From positions 10,106,001-10,170,000 of the forward strand of contig NC_079881.1 in assembly GCF_029227915.1 (NCBI RefSeq): DNA of 64,000 nt, read 5' to 3'. Positions within the stretch are counted from its first letter, which is position 1. Each line of letters opens with the position of its first letter. The notes below the pieces were generated by a model. It was given only the letters and a program-made list of their open reading frames with translations. It was not told where the DNA came from and ran no database searches. Below are positions 30,456 through 41,561 of the stretch, in pieces. The translations under genes and the position numbers were made by a program. This DNA comes from Hydractinia symbiolongicarpus. Lineage: Eukaryota; Cnidaria; Hydrozoa; Anthoathecata; Hydractiniidae.

Positions 30456-31008
30456 TGATTCCGCCCGGGCTCGAACCGGGGACCTTGCGCGTGTGAAGCG
30501 CACGTGATAACCGCTACACTACGGAATCCAATGATTTTTGGAACCTATGACGAAGGAAAGCAATACAAGGCTAAAATAGCTAGAGAAAAAAGCAAAAACA
30601 TGTCGCTTGTTAGGTGCCAGATTCCGTTGTGTAGTGGTTATCACGTGCGCTTTACACGCTCAAGGTCCCCGGTTCGAGCCCGGGCGGAATCATTGATGTT
30701 TCCGCGAAGCGAACCTCGGAAGAGCCTCTGTAGGTTCCATGGTGTAATGGTTAGCACTCAGGACTCTGAATCCTGCGATCCGAGTTCAAGTCTCGGTGGA
30801 ACCTGTGCCGTTATTTGTGCCTCGGAAGCACCTATAGGGCGTTTGGAAGCAACGGCACTTCAAATATTTTAGTCATTTGCAAGAAGACATTCTAATAACA
30901 ACGTTCTTCTGAAATGCATCGGATTAGGGCACAGTGCCTTGTTAGCGCAGTAGGCAGCGCGTCAGTCTCATAATCTGAAGGTCGTGAGTTCGATCCTCAC
31001 ACAGGGCA
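30456..31008. tRNA. Unit 51 (B): Val-CAC(-), Val-TAC, Gln-CTG, Met-CAT
   Basis: Val- 30456..30528; Val+ 30620..30692; Gln 30733..30804; Met 30936..31008. Confidence 0.95.
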
Positions 31009-31072
31009 AGGCTTTTAAAAGCCGCAGTGAATCAGATGTTTGACGCCTATTACAAAACTAGCAACTCAACAA

Positions 31073-31625
31073 TGATTCCGCCCGGGCTCGAACTGGGGAC
31101 CTTGGGCGTGTGAAGCGCACGTGATAACCGCTACACTACGGAATCCAATGAATTTTGGAGCCGATGACGAAGGAAAGCAATACAAGGCTAAAATACCTAG
31201 AAAAAAAAGCAAAAACATGTCGCTTGTTAGTTGCCAGATTCCGTAGTGTAGTGGTTATCACGTGCGCTTAACACGCGCAAGGTCTCCGGTTCGAGCCCGG
31301 GCGGAATCATTGATGTTTCCGCGAAGCGAACCTCGGAAGAGCCTCTGTAGGTTCCATGGTGTAATGGTTAGCACTCAGGACTCTGAATCCTGCGAACCGA
31401 GTTCAAGTCTCGGCGGAACCTGTGCCGTTAGTTGTGCCTTAGAAGCACCTATTGGGCGTTTGGAAGCAACGGCACTTGAAATATTTTAGTCATTTGCAAG
31501 AAGACATTGTAATAAAAACGTTCTTCTGAAATGCATCGGATTAGGGCACAGTGCCTTGTTAGCGCAGTAGGCAGCGCGTCAGTCTCATAATCTGAAGGTC
31601 GTGAGTTCGATCCTCACACAGGGCA
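31073..31625. tRNA. Unit 52 (C): Val-CAC(-), Val-AAC, Gln-CTG, Met-CAT
   Basis: Val- 31073..31145 (T-stem and anticodon-stem mismatches); Val+ 31237..31309; Gln 31350..31421; Met 31553..31625. Confidence 0.94.
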
Positions 31626-31690
31626 AGGCTTTTAAAAGCCGGCAGTGAATCAAATGTTTGACGCCTATTACAAATATAGCAACTCAACAA

Positions 31691-32243
31691 TGATTCCGCC
31701 CGGGCTCGAACCGGGGACCTTGCGCGTGTGAAGCGCACGTGATAACCGCTACACTACGTAATCCAATGAATTTTGGAACCTATGACGAAGGAAAGCAATA
31801 CAAGGCTAAAATAGCTAGAGAAAAAATCAAAAACATGTCGCTTGTTTGTTTCCAGATTCCGTAGTGTAGTGGTTATCACGTGCGCTTTACACGCGCAAGG
31901 TCTCCGGTTCGAGCCCGGGCGGAATCATTGATGTTTCCGCGAAGCGAACCTCGGAAGAGCCTCTGTAGGTTCCATGGTGTAATGGTTAGCACTCAGGACT
32001 CTGAATCCTGCGATCCGAGTTCAAGTCTCGGTGGAACCTGTGCCGTTATTTGTGCCTCGGAAGCACCTATTGGACGTTTGGAAGCAACGGCACTTCAAAT
32101 ATTTCAGTCATTTGCAAGAAGACATTGTAATAACAACGTTCTTCTGAAATGCATCGGATTAGGGCACAGTGTCTTGTTAGCGCAGTAGGCAGCGCGTCAG
32201 TCTCATAATCTGAAGGTCGTGAGTTCGATCCTCACACCGGGCA
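31691..32243. tRNA. Unit 53 (D): Val-CAC(-), Val-TAC, Gln-CTG, Met-CAT
   Basis: Val- 31691..31763; Val+ 31855..31927; Gln 31968..32039; Met 32171..32243 (C2 to T wobble). Gln T4 lost. Confidence 0.94.
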
Positions 32244-32307
32244 AGCCTTTTAAAAGCCGCAGTGAATCAAATGTTTGACGCCTATTACAAAACTAGCAAC
32301 TCAACAA

Positions 32308-32859
32308 TGATTCCGCCCGGCTCGAACTGGGGACCTTGCGCGTGTGAAGCGCACGTGATAACCGCTACACTACGGAATCCAATGAATTTTGGAACCGATG
32401 ACGAAGGAAAGCAATACAAGGCTAGAATAGCTAGAGAAAAAAGCAAAAACATGTCGCTTGTTACTTTCCAGATTCTGTAGTGTAGTGGTTATCACGTGCG
32501 CTTAACACGCGCAAGGTCCCCGGTTCGAGCCCGGGCGGAATCATTGATGTTTCCGCGAAGCGAACCTCGGAAGAGCCTCTGTAGGTTCCATGGTGTAATG
32601 GTTAGCACTCAGGACTCTGCATCCTGCGATCCGACTTCAAGTCTCGGTGGAAGTTGTGCCGTTAGTTGTGCCTCGGAAGCACCTATTGGGCGTTTGGAAG
32701 CAACGGCACTTCAAATATTTTAGTCATTTGCAAGAAGACATTGTAATAACAACGTTCTTCTGAAATGCATCGGATTAGGGCACAGTGCCTTGTTAGCGCA
32801 GTAGGCAGCGCGTCAGTCTCATAATCTAGAGGTCGTGAGTTCGATCCTCACACAGGGCA
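32308..32859. tRNA. Unit 54 (A): Val-CAC(-), Val-AAC, Gln-CTG, Met-CAT
   Basis: Val- 32308..32379 (72 nt, T-arm base lost); Val+ 32471..32543 (acceptor C5 to T wobble); Gln 32584..32655 (C37, acceptor damage); Met 32787..32859. Confidence 0.93.
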
Positions 32860-32923
32860 AGGCTTTTAAAAGCCGCAGTGAATCAAATGTTTGACGCCTA
32901 TTACAGAACTAGCAACTCAACAA

Positions 32924-33476
32924 TGATTCCGCCCGGGCTCGAACCGGGGACCTTGCGCGTGTGAAGCGCACGTGATAACCGCTACACTACGGAATCCAAT
33001 GATTTTTGGAACCTATGACGAAGGAAAGCAATACAAGGCTAAAATAGCTAGAGAAAAAAGCAAAAACATGTCGCTTGTTAGGTGCCAGATTCCGTAGTGT
33101 AGTGGTTATCACGTGCGCTTTACACGCGCAAGGTCCCCGGTTCGAGCCCGGGCGGAATCATTGATGTTTCCGCGAAGCGAACCTCGGGAGAGCCTCTGTA
33201 GGTTCCATGGTGTAATGGTTAGCACTCAGGACTCTGAATCCTGCGATCCGAGTTCAAGTCTCGGTGGAACCTGTGCCGTTATTTGTGCCTCGGAAGCACC
33301 TATAGGGCGTTTGGAAGCAACGGCACTTCAAATTTTTTAGTCATTTGCAAGAAGACATTCTAATAACAACGTTCTTCTGAAATGCATCGGATTAGTGCAC
33401 AGTGCCTTGTTAGCGCAGTAGGCAGCGCGTCAGTCTCATAATCTGAAGGTCGTGAGTTCGATCCTCACACAGGGCA
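32924..33476. tRNA. Unit 55 (B): Val-CAC(-), Val-TAC, Gln-CTG, Met-CAT
   Basis: Val- 32924..32996; Val+ 33088..33160; Gln 33201..33272; Met 33404..33476. The Gln terminator is a T6 run. Confidence 0.95.
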
Positions 33477-33540
33477 AGGCTTTTAAAAGCCGCAGTGAAT
33501 CAGATGTTTGACGCCTATTACAAAACTAGCAACTCAACAA

Positions 33541-34093
33541 TGATTCCGCCCGGGCTCGAACTGGGGACCTTGGGCGTGTGAAGCGCACGTGATAACCGCT
33601 ACACTACGGAATCCAATGAATTTTGGAGCCGATGACGAAGGAAAGCAATACAAGGCTAAAATACCTAGAAAAAAAAGCAAAAACATGTCGCTTGTTAGTT
33701 GCCAGATTCCGTAGTGTAGTGGTTATCACGTGCGCTTAACACGCGCAAGGTCCCCGGTTCGAGGCCGGGCGGAATCATTGATGTTTCCGCGAAGCGAACC
33801 TCGGAAGAGCCTCTTTAGGTTCCATGGTGTAATGGTTAGCTCTCAGGACTCTAAATCCTGCGAACCGAGTTCAAGTCTCGGCGGAACCTGTGCCGTTATT
33901 TGTGCCTTAGAAGCACCTATTGGGCGTTTGGAAGCAACGGCACTTGAATTATTTTAGTCATTTGCAAGAAGACATTGTAATAAAAACGTTCTTCTGAAAT
34001 GCATCAGATTAGGGCACAGTGCCTTGTTAGCGCAGTAGGCAGCGCGTCAGTCTCATAATCTGAAGGTCGTGAGTTCGATCCTCACACAGGGCA
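33541..34093. tRNA. Unit 56 (C): Val-CAC(-), Val-AAC, Gln-body CTA, Met-CAT
   Basis: Val- 33541..33613; Val+ 33705..33777 (T-loop C to G); Gln body 33818..33889 (CTA); Met 34021..34093. Confidence 0.93.
33818..33889 (+). tRNA. tRNA-Gln body with anticodon CTA (unit 56)
   Basis: C-type Gln (CGAACCG variable region, CGGCGG in the T-stem to acceptor junction) with anticodon CTA. Sister C units 52, 61 and 65 keep CTG, so this change arose separately. Confidence 0.85.
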
Positions 34094-34158
34094 AGGCTTT
34101 TAAAAGCCGGCAGTGAATCAAATGTTTGACGCCTATTACAAATCTAGCAACTCAACAA

Positions 34159-34710
34159 TGATTCCGCCCGGGCTCGAACCGGGGACCTTGCGCGTGTGAA
34201 GCGCATGTGATAACCGCTACACTACGTAATCCAATGAATTTTGGAACCTATGACGAAGGAAAGCAATACAAGGCTAAAATAGCTAGAGAGAAAATCAAAA
34301 ACATGTCGCTTGTTAGTTTCCAGATTCCGTAGTGTAGTGGTTATCACGTGCGCTTTACACGCGCAAGGTCTCCGGTTCGAGCCCGGGCAGAATCATTGAT
34401 GTTTCCGCGAAGCGAACCTCGGAAGAGCCTCTGTAGGTTCAATGGTGTAATGGTTAGCACTCACGACTCTGAATCCTGCGATCCGAGTTCAAGTCTCGGT
34501 GGAACCTGTGCCGTTATTTGTGCCTCGGAAGCACCTATTGGGCGTTTGAAAGCAACGGCACTTCAAATATTTCAGTCATTTGCAAGAAGACATTGTAATA
34601 ACAACGTTCTTCTGAAATGCATCGGTTAGGGCACAGTGCCTTGTTAGCGCAGTAGGCAGCGCGTCAGTCTCATAATCTGAAGGTCGTGAGTTCGATCCTC
34701 ACACCGGGCA
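34159..34710. tRNA. Unit 57 (D): Val-CAC(-), Val-TAC, Gln-CTG, Met-CAT
   Basis: Val- 34159..34231; Val+ 34323..34395; Gln 34436..34507 (acceptor and anticodon-stem mismatches); Met 34638..34710. Gln T4 lost. Confidence 0.93.
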
Positions 34711-34774
34711 AGCCTTTTAAAAGCCGCAGTGAATCAAATGTTTGACGCCTATTACAAAACTAGCAACTCAACAA

Positions 34775-35327
34775 TGATTCCGCCCGGGCTCGAACCGGGG
34801 ACCTTGCGCGTGTGAAGCGCACGTGATAACCGCTACACTACGGAATCCAATGAATTTTGGAACCGATGACGAAGGACAGCAATACAAGGCTAGAATAGCT
34901 AGAGAAAAAAGCAAAAACATGTCGCTTGTTAGTTTCCAGATTCTGTAGTGTAGTGGTTATCACGTGCGCTTAACACGCGCAAGGTCCCCGGTTCGAGCCC
35001 GGGCGGAATCATTGATGTTTCCGCGAAGCGAACCTCGGAAGAGCCTCTGTAGGTTCCATGGTGTAATGGTTAGCACTCAGGACTCTGCATCCTGCGATCC
35101 GAGTTCAAGTCTCGGTGGAACTTGTGTTGTTAGTTGTGCCTCGGAAGCACCTATTGGGCGTTTGGAAGCAACGGCACTTCAAATATTTTAGTCATTTGCA
35201 AGAAGACATTGTAATAAAAACGTTCTTCTGAAATGCATCGGATTAGGGCACAGTGCCTTGTTAGCGCAGTAGGCAGCGCGTCAGTCTCATAATCTAGAGG
35301 TCGTGAGTTCGATCCTCACACAGGGCA
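34775..35327. tRNA. Unit 58 (A): Val-CAC(-), Val-AAC, Gln-CTG, Met-CAT
   Basis: Val- 34775..34847; Val+ 34939..35011; Gln 35052..35123 (C37); Met 35255..35327 (anticodon stem TCTAG). Confidence 0.94.
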
Positions 35328-35391
35328 AGGCTTTTAAAAGCCGCAGTGAATCAAATGTTTGACGCCTATTACAGAACTAGCAACTCAACAA

Positions 35392-35944
35392 TGATTCCGC
35401 CCGGGCTCGAACCGGGGACCTTGCGCGTGTGAAGCGCACGTGATAACCGCTACACTACGGAATCCAATGATTTTTGGAACTTATGACGAAGGAAAGCAAT
35501 ACAAGGCTAAAATAGCTAGAGAAAAAAGCAAAAACATGTCGCTTGTTAGGTGCCAGATTCCGTAGTGTAGTGGTTATCACGTGCGCTTTACACGCGCAAG
35601 GTCCCCGGTTCGAGCCCGGGCGGAATCATTGATGTTTCCGCGAAGCGAACCTCGGAAGAGCCTCTGTAGGTTCCATGGTGTAATGGTTAGCACTCAGGAC
35701 TCTGAATCCTGCGATCCGAGTTCAAGTCTCGGTGGAACCTGTGCCGTTATTTGTGCCTCGGAAGCACCTATAGGGCGTTTGGAAGCAACGGCACCTCAAA
35801 TATTTTAGTCATTTGCAAGAAGACATTCTAATAACAACGTTCTTCTGAAATGCATCGGATTAGGGCACAGTGCCTTGTTAGCGCAGTAGGCAGCGCGTCA
35901 GTCTCATAATCTGAAGGTCGTGAGTTCGATCCTCACACAGGGCA
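35392..35944. tRNA. Unit 59 (B): Val-CAC(-), Val-TAC, Gln-CTG, Met-CAT
   Basis: Val- 35392..35464; Val+ 35556..35628; Gln 35669..35740; Met 35872..35944. Tandem twin of unit 60. Confidence 0.95.
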
Positions 35945-36008
35945 AGGCTTTTAAAAGCCGCAGTGAATCAAATGTTTGACGCCTATTACAGAACTAGCAA
36001 CTCAACAA

Positions 36009-36561
36009 TGATTCCGCCCGGGCTCGAACCGGGGACCTTGCGCGTGTGAAGCGCACGTGATAACCGCTACACTACGGAATCCAATGATTTTTGGAACTTA
36101 TGACGAAGGAAAGCAATACAAGGCTAAAATAGCTAGAGAAAAAAGCAAAAACATGTCGCTTGTTAGGTGCCAGATTCCGTAGTGTAGTGGTTATCACGTG
36201 CGCTTTACACGCGCAAGGTCCCCGGTTCGAGCCCGGGCGGAATCATTGATGTTTCCGCGAAGCGAACCTCGGAAGAGCCTCTGTAGGTTCCATGGTGTAA
36301 TGGTTAGCACTCAGGACTCTGAATCCTGCGATCCGAGTTCAAGTCTCGGTGGAACCTGTGCCGTTATTTGTGCCTCGGAAGCACCTATAGGGCGTTTGGA
36401 AGCAACGGCACCTCAAATATTTTAGTCATTTGCAAGAAGACATTCTAATAACAACGTTCTTCTGAAATGCATCGGATTAGGGCACAGTGCCTTGTTAGCG
36501 CAGTAGGCAGCGCGTCAGTCTCATAATCTGAAGGTCGTGAGTTCGATCCTCACACAGGGCA
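36009..36561. tRNA. Unit 60 (B, duplicated): Val-CAC(-), Val-TAC, Gln-CTG, Met-CAT
   Basis: Val- 36009..36081; Val+ 36173..36245; Gln 36286..36357; Met 36489..36561. Confidence 0.95.
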
Positions 36562-36625
36562 AGGCTTTTAAAAGCCGCAGTGAATCAGATGTTTGACGCC
36601 TATTACAAAACTAGCAACTCAACAA

Positions 36626-37178
36626 TGATTCCGCCCGGGCTCGAACTGGGGACCTTGGGCGTGTGAAGCGCACGTGATAACCGCTACACTACGGAATCCA
36701 ATGAATTTTGGAGCCGATGACGAAGGAAAGCAATACAAGGCTAAAATACCTAGAAAAAAAAGCAAAAACATGTCGCTTGTTAGTTGCCAGATTCCGTAGT
36801 GTAGTGGTTATCACGTGCGCTTAACTCGCGCAAGATCCCCGGTTCGAGCCCGGGCGGAATCATTGATGTTTCCGCGAAGCGAACCTCGGAAGAGCCTCTG
36901 TAGATTCCATGGTGTAATGGTTAGCACTCAGGACTCTGAATCCTGCGAACCGAGTTCAAGTCTCGGCGGAACCTGTGCCGTTAGTTGTGCGTTAGAAGCA
37001 CCTATTGGGCGTTTGGAAGCAACGGCACTTGAAATATTTTAGTCATTTGCAAGAAGACATTGTAATAAAAACGTTCTTCTGAAATGCATCGGATTAGGGC
37101 ACAGTGCCTTGTTAGCGCAGTAGGCAGCGCGTCAGTCTCATAATCTGAAGGTCGTAAGTTCGATCCTCACACAGGGCA
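36626..37178. tRNA. Unit 61 (C): Val-CAC(-), Val-AAC, Gln-CTG, Met-CAT
   Basis: Val- 36626..36698; Val+ 36790..36862 (loop TTAACTC); Gln 36903..36974 (G2 to A, acceptor weakened); Met 37106..37178. Confidence 0.93.
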
Positions 37179-37243
37179 AGGCTTTTAAAAGCCGGCAGTG
37201 AATCAAATGTTTGACGCCTATTACAAATCTAGCAACTCAACAA

Positions 37244-37796
37244 TGATTCCGCCCGGGCTCGAACCGGGGACCTTGCGCGTGTGAAGCGCACGTGATAACC
37301 GCTACACTACGTAATCCAATGAATTTTGGAACCTATGACGAAGGAAAGCAATACAAGGCTAAAATAGCTAGAGAAAAAAGCAAAAACATGTCGCTTGTTA
37401 GTTGCCAGATTCCGTTGTGTAGTGGTTATCACGTGTGCTTTACACGCGCAAGGTCCCCGGTTCGAGCCCGGGCGGAATCATTGATGTTTCCGCGAAGCGA
37501 ACCTCGGAAGAGCCTCTGTAGGTTCCATGTTGTAATGGTTAGCACTCAGGACTCGGAATCCTGCGATCCGAGTTCAAGTCTCGGTGGAACCTGTGCCGTT
37601 ATTTGTGCCTCGGAAGCACCTATTGGGCGTTTGGAAGCAACGGCGCTTCAAATATTTTAGTCATTTGCAAGAAGACATTGTAATAACAACGTTCTTCTGA
37701 AATGCATCGGATTAGGGCACAGTGCCTTGTTAGCGCAGTAGGCAGCGCGTCAGTCTCATAATCTGAAGGTCGTGAGTTCGATCCTCACACAGGGCA
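37244..37796. tRNA. Unit 62 (D'): Val-CAC(-), Val-TAC, Gln-body CGG, Met-CAT
   Basis: Val- 37244..37316; Val+ 37408..37480; Gln body 37521..37592 (CGG); Met 37724..37796. Confidence 0.93.
37521..37592 (+). tRNA. tRNA-Gln body with anticodon CGG (unit 62)
   Basis: Anticodon CGG; also one change at the D-arm edge (CATGTTG). Identical variant in unit 66, 2,469 bp downstream. Confidence 0.83.
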
Positions 37797-37860
37797 AGCC
37801 TTTTAAAAGCCGCAGTAAATCAAATGTTTGACGCCTATTACAAAACTAGCAACTCAACAA

Positions 37861-38413
37861 TGATTCCGCCCGGGCTCGAACCGGGGACCTTGCGCGTGTG
37901 AAGCGCACGTGATAACCGCTACACTACGGAATCCAATGAATTTTGGAACCGATGACGAAGGACAGCAATACAAGGCTAGAATAGCTAGAGAAAAAAGCAA
38001 AAACATGTCGCTTGTTAGTTTCCAGATTCTGTAGTGTAGTGGTTATCACGTGCGCTTAACACGCGCAAGGTCCCCGGTTCGAGCCCGGGCGGAATCATTG
38101 ATGTTTCCGCGAAGCGAACCTCGGAAGAGCCTCTGTAGGTTCCATGGTGTAATGGTTAGCACTCAGGACTCTGCATCCTGCGATCCGAGTTCAAGTCTCG
38201 GTGGAACTTGTGTTGTTAGTTGTGCCTCGGAAGCACCTATTGGGCGTTTGGAAGCAACGGCACTTCAAATATTTTAGTCATTTGCAAGAAGACATTGTAA
38301 TAACAACGTTCTTCTGAAATGCATCGGATTAGGGCACAGTGCCTTGTTAGCGCAGTAGGCAGCGCGTCAGTCTCATAATCTAGAGGTCGTGAGTTCGATC
38401 CTCACACAGGGCA
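37861..38413. tRNA. Unit 63 (A): Val-CAC(-), Val-AAC, Gln-CTG, Met-CAT
   Basis: Val- 37861..37933; Val+ 38025..38097; Gln 38138..38209 (C37); Met 38341..38413. Near-identical to unit 58. Confidence 0.94.
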
Positions 38414-38477
38414 AGGCTTTTAAAAGCCGCAGTGAATCAAATGTTTGACGCCTATTACAGAACTAGCAACTCAACAA

Positions 38478-39030
38478 TGATTCCGCCCGGGCTCGAACCG
38501 GGGACCTTGCGCGTGTGAAGCGCACGTGATAACCGCTACACTACGGAATCCAATGATTTTTGGAACTTATGACGAAGGAAAGCAATACAAGGCTAAAATA
38601 GCTAGAGAAAAAAGCAAAAACATGTCGCTTGTTAGGTGCCAGATTCCGTAGTGTAGTGGTTATCACGTGCGCTTTACACGCGCAAGGTCCCCGGTTCGAG
38701 CCCGGGCGGAATCATTGATGTTTCCGCGAAGCGAACCTCGGAAGAGCCTCTGTAGGTTCCATGGTGTAATGGTTAGCACTCAGGACTCTGAATCCTGCGA
38801 TCCGAGTTCAAGTCTCGGTGGAACCTGTGCCGTTATTTGTGCCTCGGAAGCACCTATAGGGCGTTTGGAAGCAACGGCACCTCAAATATTTTAGTCATTT
38901 GCAAGAAGACATTCTAATAACAACGTTCTTCTGAAATGCATCGGATTAGGGCACAGTGCCTTGTTAGCGCAGTAGGCAGCGCGTCAGTCTCATAATCTGA
39001 AGGTCGTGAGTTCGATCCTCACACAGGGCA
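38478..39030. tRNA. Unit 64 (B): Val-CAC(-), Val-TAC, Gln-CTG, Met-CAT
   Basis: Val- 38478..38550; Val+ 38642..38714; Gln 38755..38826; Met 38958..39030. Confidence 0.95.
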
Positions 39031-39094
39031 AGGCTTTTAAAAGCCGCAGTGAATCAGATGTTTGACGCCTATTACAAAACTAGCAACTCAACAA

Positions 39095-39647
39095 TGATTC
39101 CGCCCGGGCTCGAACTGGGGACCTTGGGCGTGTGAAGCGCACGTGATAACCGCTACACTACGGAATCCAATGAATTTTGGAGCCGATGACGAAGGAAAGC
39201 AATACAAGGCTAAAATACCTAGAAAAAAAAGCAAAAACATGTCGCTTGTTAGTTGCCAGATTCCGTAGTGTAGTGGTTATCACGTGCGCTTAACTCGCGC
39301 AAGATCCCCGGTTCGAGCCCGGGCGGAATCATTGATGTTTCCGCGAAGCGAACCTCGGAAGAGCCTCTGTAGATTCCATGGTGTAATGGTTAGCACTCAG
39401 GACTCTGAATCCTGCGAACCGAGTTCAAGTCTCGGCGGAACCTGTGCCGTTAGTTGTGCGTTAGAAGCACCTATTGGGCGTTTGGAAGCAACGGCACTTG
39501 AAATATTTTAGTCATTTGCAAGAAGACATTGTAATAAAAACGTTCTTCTGAAATGCATCGGATTAGGGCACAGTGCCTTGTTAGCGCAGTAGGCAGCGCG
39601 TCAGTCTCATAATCTGAAGGTCGTAAGTTCGATCCTCACACAGGGCA
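39095..39647. tRNA. Unit 65 (C): Val-CAC(-), Val-AAC, Gln-CTG, Met-CAT
   Basis: Val- 39095..39167; Val+ 39259..39331; Gln 39372..39443; Met 39575..39647. Near-identical to unit 61. Confidence 0.93.
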
Positions 39648-39712
39648 AGGCTTTTAAAAGCCGGCAGTGAATCAAATGTTTGACGCCTATTACAAATCTA
39701 GCAACTCAACAA

Positions 39713-40265
39713 TGATTCCGCCCGGGCTCGAACCGGGGACCTTGCGCGTGTGAAGCGCACGTGATAACCGCTACACTACGTAATCCAATGAATTTTGGAA
39801 CCTATGACGAAGGAAAGCAATACAAGGCTAAAATAGCTAGAGAAAAAAGCAAAAACATGTCGCTTGTTAGTTGCCAGATTCCGTTGTGTAGTGGTTATCA
39901 CGTGTGCTTTACACGCGCAAGGTCCCCGGTTCGAGCCCGGGCGGAATCATTGATGTTTCCGCGAAGCGAACCTCGGAAGAGCCTCTGTAGGTTCCATGTT
40001 GTAATGGTTAGCACTCAGGACTCGGAATCCTGCGATCCGAGTTCAAGTCTCGGTGGAACCTGTGCCGTTATTTGTGCCTCGGAAGCACCTATTGGGCGTT
40101 TGGAAGCAACGGCGCTTCAAATATTTTAGTCATTTGCAAGAAGACATTGTAATAACAACGTTCTTCTGAAATTCATCGGATTAGGGCACAGTGCCTTGTT
40201 AGCGCAGTAGGCAGCGCGTCAGTCTCATAATCTGAAGGTCGTGAGTTCGATCCTCACACAGGGCA
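39713..40265. tRNA. Unit 66 (D'): Val-CAC(-), Val-TAC, Gln-body CGG, Met-CAT
   Basis: Val- 39713..39785; Val+ 39877..39949; Gln body 39990..40061 (CGG); Met 40193..40265. Near-identical to unit 62. Confidence 0.93.
39990..40061 (+). tRNA. tRNA-Gln body with anticodon CGG (unit 66)
   Basis: Anticodon CGG with the CATGTTG change; higher-order copy of the unit 62 gene. Confidence 0.83.
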
Positions 40266-40493
40266 AAGCTTTTAAAAGCCGCAGTAAATCAAATGTTTGA
40301 CGCCTATTACAAAACTAGCAACTCAACAATGATTCCGCCCGAGCTCGAACAGGGGACCTTGCGCGTGTGAAGCGCACGTGATAACCGCTACACTACGTAA
40401 TCCAATGAATTTTGGAACCTATGACGAAGGAAACCAATACAAGGCTAAAATAGCTAGAGAAAAAAGCAAAAACATGTCGCTTGTTAGTTGCCA

Positions 40494-40564
40494 GATTCCG
40501 TTGTGTAGTGGTTATCACGTGCTTTACACGCGCAAGGTCCCCGGTTCGAGCCCGGGCGGAATCA
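40494..40564 (+). pseudogene. tRNA-Val(TAC) with 2-nt anticodon-stem loss (unit 67)
   Basis: Two bases (CG) are missing from the 5' anticodon strand, leaving only three possible pairs. 71 nt. Confidence 0.78.
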
Positions 40565-40604
40565 TTGATGTTTCCGCGAAGCGAACCTCGGAAGAGCCTC
40601 TGTA

Positions 40605-40676
40605 GGTTCCATGGTGTAATGGTTAGCACTCAGGACTCGGAATCCTGCGATCCGAGTTCAAGTCTCGGTGGAACCT
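40605..40676 (+). tRNA. tRNA-Gln body with anticodon CGG (unit 67)
   Basis: Anticodon CGG without the CATGTTG change, thus nearer the unit 44 form. Confidence 0.84.
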
Positions 40677-40944
40677 GTGCCGTTATTTGTGCCTCGGAAG
40701 CACCTATTGGGCGGTTGGAAGCAACGGCGCTTCAAATATTTTAGTCATTTGCAAGAAGACATTGTAATAACAACGTTCTTCTGAAATGCATCGGATTAGG
40801 GCACAGTGCCTTGTTAGCGCAGTAGGCAGCGCGTCAGTCTCATAATCTGAAGGTCGTGAGTTCGATCCTCACACAGGGCAAGGCTTTTAAAAGCCGCAGT
40901 GAATCAAATGTTTGACGCCTATTACAAAACTAGCAACTCAACAA

Positions 40945-41017
40945 TGATTCCGCCCGAGCTCGAACCGGGGACCTTGCGCGTGTAAAGCGCACGTGATAAC
41001 CGCTACACTACGTAATC
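40945..41017 (-). tRNA. tRNA-Val-TAC: Minus-strand tRNA-Val(TAC) (unit 68)
   Basis: The minus-strand gene has loop TTTACAC, anticodon TAC, instead of CAC: an independent C34-to-T change or a conversion tract from the plus Val. It retains the minus-type D-loop base, favouring mutation or a very short tract. The acceptor has the A5-G68 mismatch. Confidence 0.84.
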
Positions 41018-41497
41018 CAATGAATTTTGGAACCTATGACGAAGGAAAGCAATACAAGGCTAAAATAGCTAGAGAAAAAAGCAAAAACATGTGGCTTGTT
41101 AGTTGCCAGATTCCGTTGTGTAGTGGTTATCACGTGCGCTTTACTCGCGCAAGGTCCCCGGTTCGAGCCCGGGCGGAATCATTGATGTTTCCGCGAAGCG
41201 AACCTCGGAAGAGCCTCTGTAGGTTCCATGGTGTAATGGTTAGCACTCAGGACTCTGAATCCTGCGATCCGAGTTCAAGTCTCGGTGGAACCTGTGCCGT
41301 TATTTGTGCCTCGGAAGCACCTATTGGGCGTTTGGAAGCAACGGCGCTTAAAATATTTTAGTTATTTGCAAGAAGACATTGTAATAACAACGTTCTTCTG
41401 AAATGCATCGGATTAGGGCACAGTGCCTTGTTAGCGCAGTAGGCAGCGCGTCAGTCTCATAATCTGAAGGTCGTGAGTTCGATCCTCACACAGGGCA
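40945..41497. tRNA. Unit 68: Val-TAC(-), Val-TAC, Gln-CTG, Met-CAT
   Basis: Val- 40945..41017 (anticodon TAC on the minus strand); Val+ 41109..41181 (loop TTTACTC); Gln 41222..41293; Met 41425..41497. Confidence 0.94.
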
Positions 41498-41561
41498 AGG
41501 CTTTTAAAAGCCGCAGTGAATCAAATGTTTGACGCCTATTACAAAACTAGCAACTCAACAA

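Larger units (their letters stand above)
29839..40265. repeat. 4-unit (A-B-C-D) higher-order repeat, 2,468 bp
   Basis: Order: A B C D, A B C D, A B B C D', A B C D'. A is AAC with C37 Gln and altered Met stem; B is TAC with GATTTTTGG in the divergent spacer; C is AAC with GGAGCC in that spacer; D is TAC with a GGCAGTG insertion before its Val-. A-unit starts are 2,468 bp apart, then 3,086 bp where B is doubled. Confidence 0.9.
40330..40880. tRNA. Unit 67: Val-CAC(-), broken Val-TAC, Gln-body CGG, Met-CAT
   Basis: Val- 40330..40402; Val+ 40494..40564 (71 nt); Gln body 40605..40676 (CGG); Met 40808..40880. Confidence 0.92.
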
